Part shown: in pieces, positions 61,226 to 64,000 of the stretch
Position numbering within the stretch: position 1 is the stretch's first letter
Layout of the letters: every line of letters starts with the position of its first letter
NCBI GenBank assembly: GCA_934718085.1
Contig: CAKUZL010000004.1
Span: forward strand, 101,544 to 165,543
Origin: an uncultured Candidatus Melainabacteria bacterium
GTDB lineage: Bacteria > Cyanobacteriota > Vampirovibrionia > Gastranaerophilales > Gastranaerophilaceae
Length of the DNA stretch: 64,000 nt
Reading direction: 5' to 3'
The notes under the pieces: model-generated
Told to the model about the DNA's origin: nothing
What the model saw: the letters and a program-made list of their open reading frames with translations, nothing else
Database searches by the model: none
Program-made: the position numbers and the translations under genes

Positions 61226-63310
61226 ATGGCAAGACAAACACCTTTGGAAAGAACAAGAAACATAGGCATTGCTGCTCACATCGACGCAGGAAAGACCACC
61301 ACTACGGAGCGTATTTTGTTCTATACGGGTAAAACGCACAAAATCGGCGAAGTTCACGACGGTGCGGCGGTAACCGACTTTATGGATCAGGAACGCGAAA
61401 GAGGAATTACGATTCAATCCGCAGCCGTAACGGCATTTTGGAATAAACACCAAATCAACATCATCGACACCCCGGGGCACGTTGACTTCACCATCGAAGT
61501 TGAACGTTCTTTGAGAGTATTGGACGGTGTTGTTGCGGTATTTTGCGCGGTAGGCGGCGTTCAATCGCAATCGGAAACCGTATGGCGTCAGGCAAACAGA
61601 TACGAAGTTCCTCGTATGGTATTCGTAAACAAGATGGACAGAACCGGGGCAAACTTCTTCAGAGTTGTAGACCAGCTCAGAAACAGACTCGGAGCAAACG
61701 CTCACCCGATTCAATTGCCGATAGGTGCGGAAGACCAACTCAAAGGTATTATCGACCTTGTTGAGATGAAAGCGCACATGTACACCAACGACCTCGGAAC
61801 AGATATCCAAATCGTCGACATTCCGGAAGATATGAAGGAACAGGCTGACGAATACAGAGCAGCTCTTATCGAAGCCGTTTCCGAGCTTGACGACGACCTC
61901 ATGATGAAGTTTATGGAAGGCGAAGAACCGACCGTCGAAGAAATCAAAAAGGTGTTGAGAAAAGGTGTTTGCGAAAACAAAATCGTCCCCGTAACCTGCG
62001 GAACGGCGTTCAAGAATAAAGGTGTCCAAATGCTTTTGGATGCGGTTGTCGACTACATGCCTTCTCCGTTGGACGTAAAGGCAATCGAAGGCGAACTCGA
62101 AGACGGAACCAGAGTCGAAAGACACTCTTCGGACAGCGAACCCTTCGCGGCATTGGCGTTCAAGGTCATGACAGACCCTTACGTCGGAAGATTGACGTTC
62201 TTGAGAGTTTACTCGGGTAAATTGACTTCGGGATCATACGTTTTGAACTCGACAAACGGAAAGAAAGAACGTATTTCGAGACTCGTTCAAATGTACGCTG
62301 ATCAAAGAAACGAAATCAGCGAAGTATTTGCGGGCGACATTTGTGCGGCGGTAGGTTTGAAAGATACCACGACGGGTGACACGCTTTGCGACGAAAAATC
62401 ACCTATTATTCTTGAAAGAATGACCTTCCCGACGCCGGTTATTTCGGTTGCGATAGAACCGAAAACCAAAGCCGACCAAGACAAAATGGGTATCGCGCTT
62501 CAAAAGTTGGCGGAAGAAGATCCTTCATTCCAAGTTAAGACCGACAACGAAACCGGACAAACCATTATTTCGGGTATGGGCGAACTTCACCTCGACATTA
62601 TCGTCGACCGTATGATGAGAGAATTCAAGGTTGAAGCAAACGTCGGTAAACCGCAGGTTGCATACAGAGAAACCATCAGAGGCACGGCGGATCAAGACTC
62701 GAAATTCATCAGACAATCGGGTGGTAAAGGTCAATACGGTCACGTTAAAGTTAAGATTGAACCTGCCGAAGAAAACGCCGGATTTGTATTCGAAAACAAA
62801 ATCGTCGGCGGTGCGGTTCCGAAAGAATACATCGAACCTGCAAGAAAAGGTATGGAAGAAGCTCTCGAAGGCGGTATTTTGGCGGGATTCCCCGTTATCG
62901 ACGTAAAAGTCACGCTGTACGACGGATCTTACCACGAAGTCGACTCTTCGGAAATGGCGTTCAAGATTGCGGGATCGATGGCGATGAAAGAAGGTATCAA
63001 GAAAGCAAGACCTTGCATTTTGGAACCTGTCATGAAAGTCGAAATCGAAGTTCCGGAAGAAAACACCGGCGATATCATCGGGGATATTTCTTCGAGAAGA
63101 GGACGTATCGAAGGCATGGAAATCATCGAAGGTACGGGAACCCAAAAAATCAACGCGGTTGTACCTCTTGCGGAAATGTTCGGATACGCTACGGATATTC
63201 GTTCGAACACGCAAGGAAGAGGAACGTTCTCGATGGAATTCCTCAAATACGAACAAGTTCCTTCGAACATCGAAGCGGAAATTATCTCGAAATCGGGCGC
63301 AAACGCATAA
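61226..63310 (+). CDS. fusA: Translation elongation factor G
   Basis: EF-G drives ribosome translocation with GTP. The 694-residue protein has all five GTPase motifs (G1 AHIDAGKTTTTE, G3 DTPGHVDF, G4 NKMD), domain II, and the C-terminal domains with SGGKGQYGHVKVKIEP and the domain V RRGRIEGMEI loop. AAAAGGAAC precedes the ATG. rpsL, rpsG and tuf are not adjacent, so fusA is outside the usual str operon here. A terminator follows. Confidence 0.98.
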   Translation: MARQTPLERTRNIGIAAHIDAGKTTTTERILFYTGKTHKIGEVHDGAAVTDFMDQERERGITIQSAAVTAFWNKHQINIIDTPGHVDFTIEVERSLRVLDGVVAVFCAVGGVQSQSETVWRQANRYEVPRMVFVNKMDRTGANFFRVVDQLRNRLGANAHPIQLPIGAEDQLKGIIDLVEMKAHMYTNDLGTDIQIVDIPEDMKEQADEYRAALIEAVSELDDDLMMKFMEGEEPTVEEIKKVLRKGVCENKIVPVTCGTAFKNKGVQMLLDAVVDYMPSPLDVKAIEGELEDGTRVERHSSDSEPFAALAFKVMTDPYVGRLTFLRVYSGKLTSGSYVLNSTNGKKERISRLVQMYADQRNEISEVFAGDICAAVGLKDTTTGDTLCDEKSPIILERMTFPTPVISVAIEPKTKADQDKMGIALQKLAEEDPSFQVKTDNETGQTIISGMGELHLDIIVDRMMREFKVEANVGKPQVAYRETIRGTADQDSKFIRQSGGKGQYGHVKVKIEPAEENAGFVFENKIVGGAVPKEYIEPARKGMEEALEGGILAGFPVIDVKVTLYDGSYHEVDSSEMAFKIAGSMAMKEGIKKARPCILEPVMKVEIEVPEENTGDIIGDISSRRGRIEGMEIIEGTGTQKINAVVPLAEMFGYATDIRSNTQGRGTFSMEFLKYEQVPSNIEAEIISKSGANA

Positions 63311-63336
63311 CCGACAACAAGATGAATCCAATTTAC

Positions 63337-63363
63337 AAAAGCCGGGTGAAAGCCCGGTTTTTT
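63337..63363 (+). terminator. Terminator after fusA
   Basis: CCGGG (63342-63346) pairs with CCCGG (63353-63357) across a 6-base loop, flanked by A and T runs that extend the stem, then TTTTTT. Confidence 0.85.
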
Positions 63364-63364
63364 G

Positions 63365-64000
63365 TTGCCGGATTGAAAATCCTGTAAATACTTTAATTCA
63401 CCACGACGATGTCATCAGAGAAAAAATTCCTTCAAAAAATACGGAGCTTCTGATAAACGAAGCCGTTCTTTTTTGTGAAAATTAAAAATCACTGTAGGTT
63501 GAGGTTCCCACCCCAACGAATTGTTCGGACAAGGCAAAAATCTTTCGTCCGGCAATCAACAATCACGCAAACTAAAGCCCTGCATGTTTTTTTGGAAATC
63601 GGAAGATTGTCGAATTGTTTTGAACGGCTTTACGGTCAGGCACCGCCAAAACAAACACAGAAAGGAGGAAAATTTTTCAAAAAGGAGGGGTACATCAAGC
63701 AACACAAAAAGCAACATAAACAAAGGCAAGGCAACCTCCAATCAACCAATATTTAAAAACCCGTTTCGGCGGCATTATTTAAAATTTTTGCAAAATTTCT
63801 TTTTCGGAGGGGGCAGGGAGGCTTGATTTTTTTCATCGGCCCGCTTGTGCTTATGCGTCGGGTTATGCCGGGTTTCATCCTTTTTGACCCGCGAGCTGAG
63901 TATGCGTCACCCCTCCTGCGGGAGATTACTCGGTAGGTACCGATCTCGTTAAACAAGCTAATGTAGTTCTCGATAAAGCTAAAGGTTATCTCAACGCCGT
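63365..64000. other. Unexplained right-end region, no supported gene
   Basis: No open reading frame here has a plausible start and recognisable product. It includes a CGGAC/GTCCG hairpin near 63525-63555, two AAAGGAGG sequences (about 63660 and 63679) that no start codon follows, and from about 63830 a GC-rich stretch unlike the neighbours. The final 60 bases read in one frame as TDLVKQANVVLDKAKGYLNA, a credible helical peptide, but that frame is closed by stops upstream (TGA at 63897) and has no start codon in the window. Confidence 0.5.
63444..63474 (+). terminator. Second terminator-like hairpin downstream of fusA
   Basis: GCTTC, an 8-base loop and GAAGC, with a bulged extension, followed by TTCTTTTTT. 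It could be a back-up terminator or the end of a small RNA. Confidence 0.35.

Noticed and set aside
63475..63826. Two overlapping basic ORFs (about 93 and 101 aa) on the plus strand
   Set aside because: No ribosome binding site, low-complexity Lys/Gln composition, mutual overlap, and no recognisable motif.
1..64000. CRISPR array, insertion sequence, prophage or integrase
   Set aside because: No regularly spaced repeats of CRISPR length, no transposase or integrase motifs and no phage structural genes were seen; the only tandem array (38553-38669) has no spacers.

Overview
The window is a stretch of bacterial chromosome of moderate-to-low GC, densely packed with housekeeping genes. The best clue to the organism is the RNA polymerase. 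Beta' is encoded by two genes, rpoC1 (571 aa) and rpoC2 (about 1280 aa), cut at the place where cyanobacteria cut it, and rpoC2 carries a roughly 655-residue insertion inside the trigger-loop region, like the cyanobacterial SI3. A cyanobacterial-type sensor kinase (NblS-like) lies next to rpoB, and HLR1/RpaB-type operator repeats occur in several intergenic regions. No photosynthesis gene is present, and a superoxide reductase (desulfoferrodoxin) suggests an anaerobe. I infer a non-photosynthetic relative of Cyanobacteria (Melainabacteria/Vampirovibrionia, perhaps Gastranaerophilales). This is an inference, not a proof.

Layout. 0-16 kb: end of a metallo-beta-lactamase-fold hydrolase, RNase HIII, an ArnT/PMT-like membrane glycosyltransferase, uvrA, a secreted protein, radA with an uncharacterised partner, a small protein, leuA, a family-2 glycosyltransferase, secD-secF with a small HTH/zinc-ribbon protein, and a UmuC-like Y-family polymerase. 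16-27 kb: SNF2 helicase and uvrC (divergent), then lysA-cdaA-aldolase (c-di-AMP synthesis inside a lysine/sugar operon), a secreted protein, nadA-panD, a possible PD-(D/E)xK protein and another secreted protein. 27-38 kb: rpoB-rpoC1-rpoC2, and the sensor kinase divergent from rpoB. 38-45 kb: a GC-rich minisatellite spacer, aroQ and dxr, ilvD, and a large protein with a split HNH nuclease motif. 45-49 kb: a TPR / SGNH / MBOAT / 159-aa operon that looks like a polysaccharide O-acetylation system. 49-58 kb: DUF4127, a GlpT/UhpT-type transporter, gdhA, rseP, comF, two orphan sugar-ABC permeases and a TIGR02757 protein. 58-63 kb: desulfoferrodoxin, a PBP4-type D,D-peptidase with a nitrilase-family amidase, and fusA. 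The last 0.6 kb is unexplained.

No rRNA, tRNA, CRISPR array, insertion sequence or prophage was seen. Three observations stand out: (1) perfect or near-perfect HLR1 direct repeats upstream of the NblS-like kinase/rpoB, the radA operon and the HNH gene; (2) at least six genes whose -10 hexamer lies 6-9 bases before the start codon, so their mRNAs should be leaderless; (3) a perfect 14-bp hairpin that would bury the ribosome binding site of the superoxide reductase mRNA.
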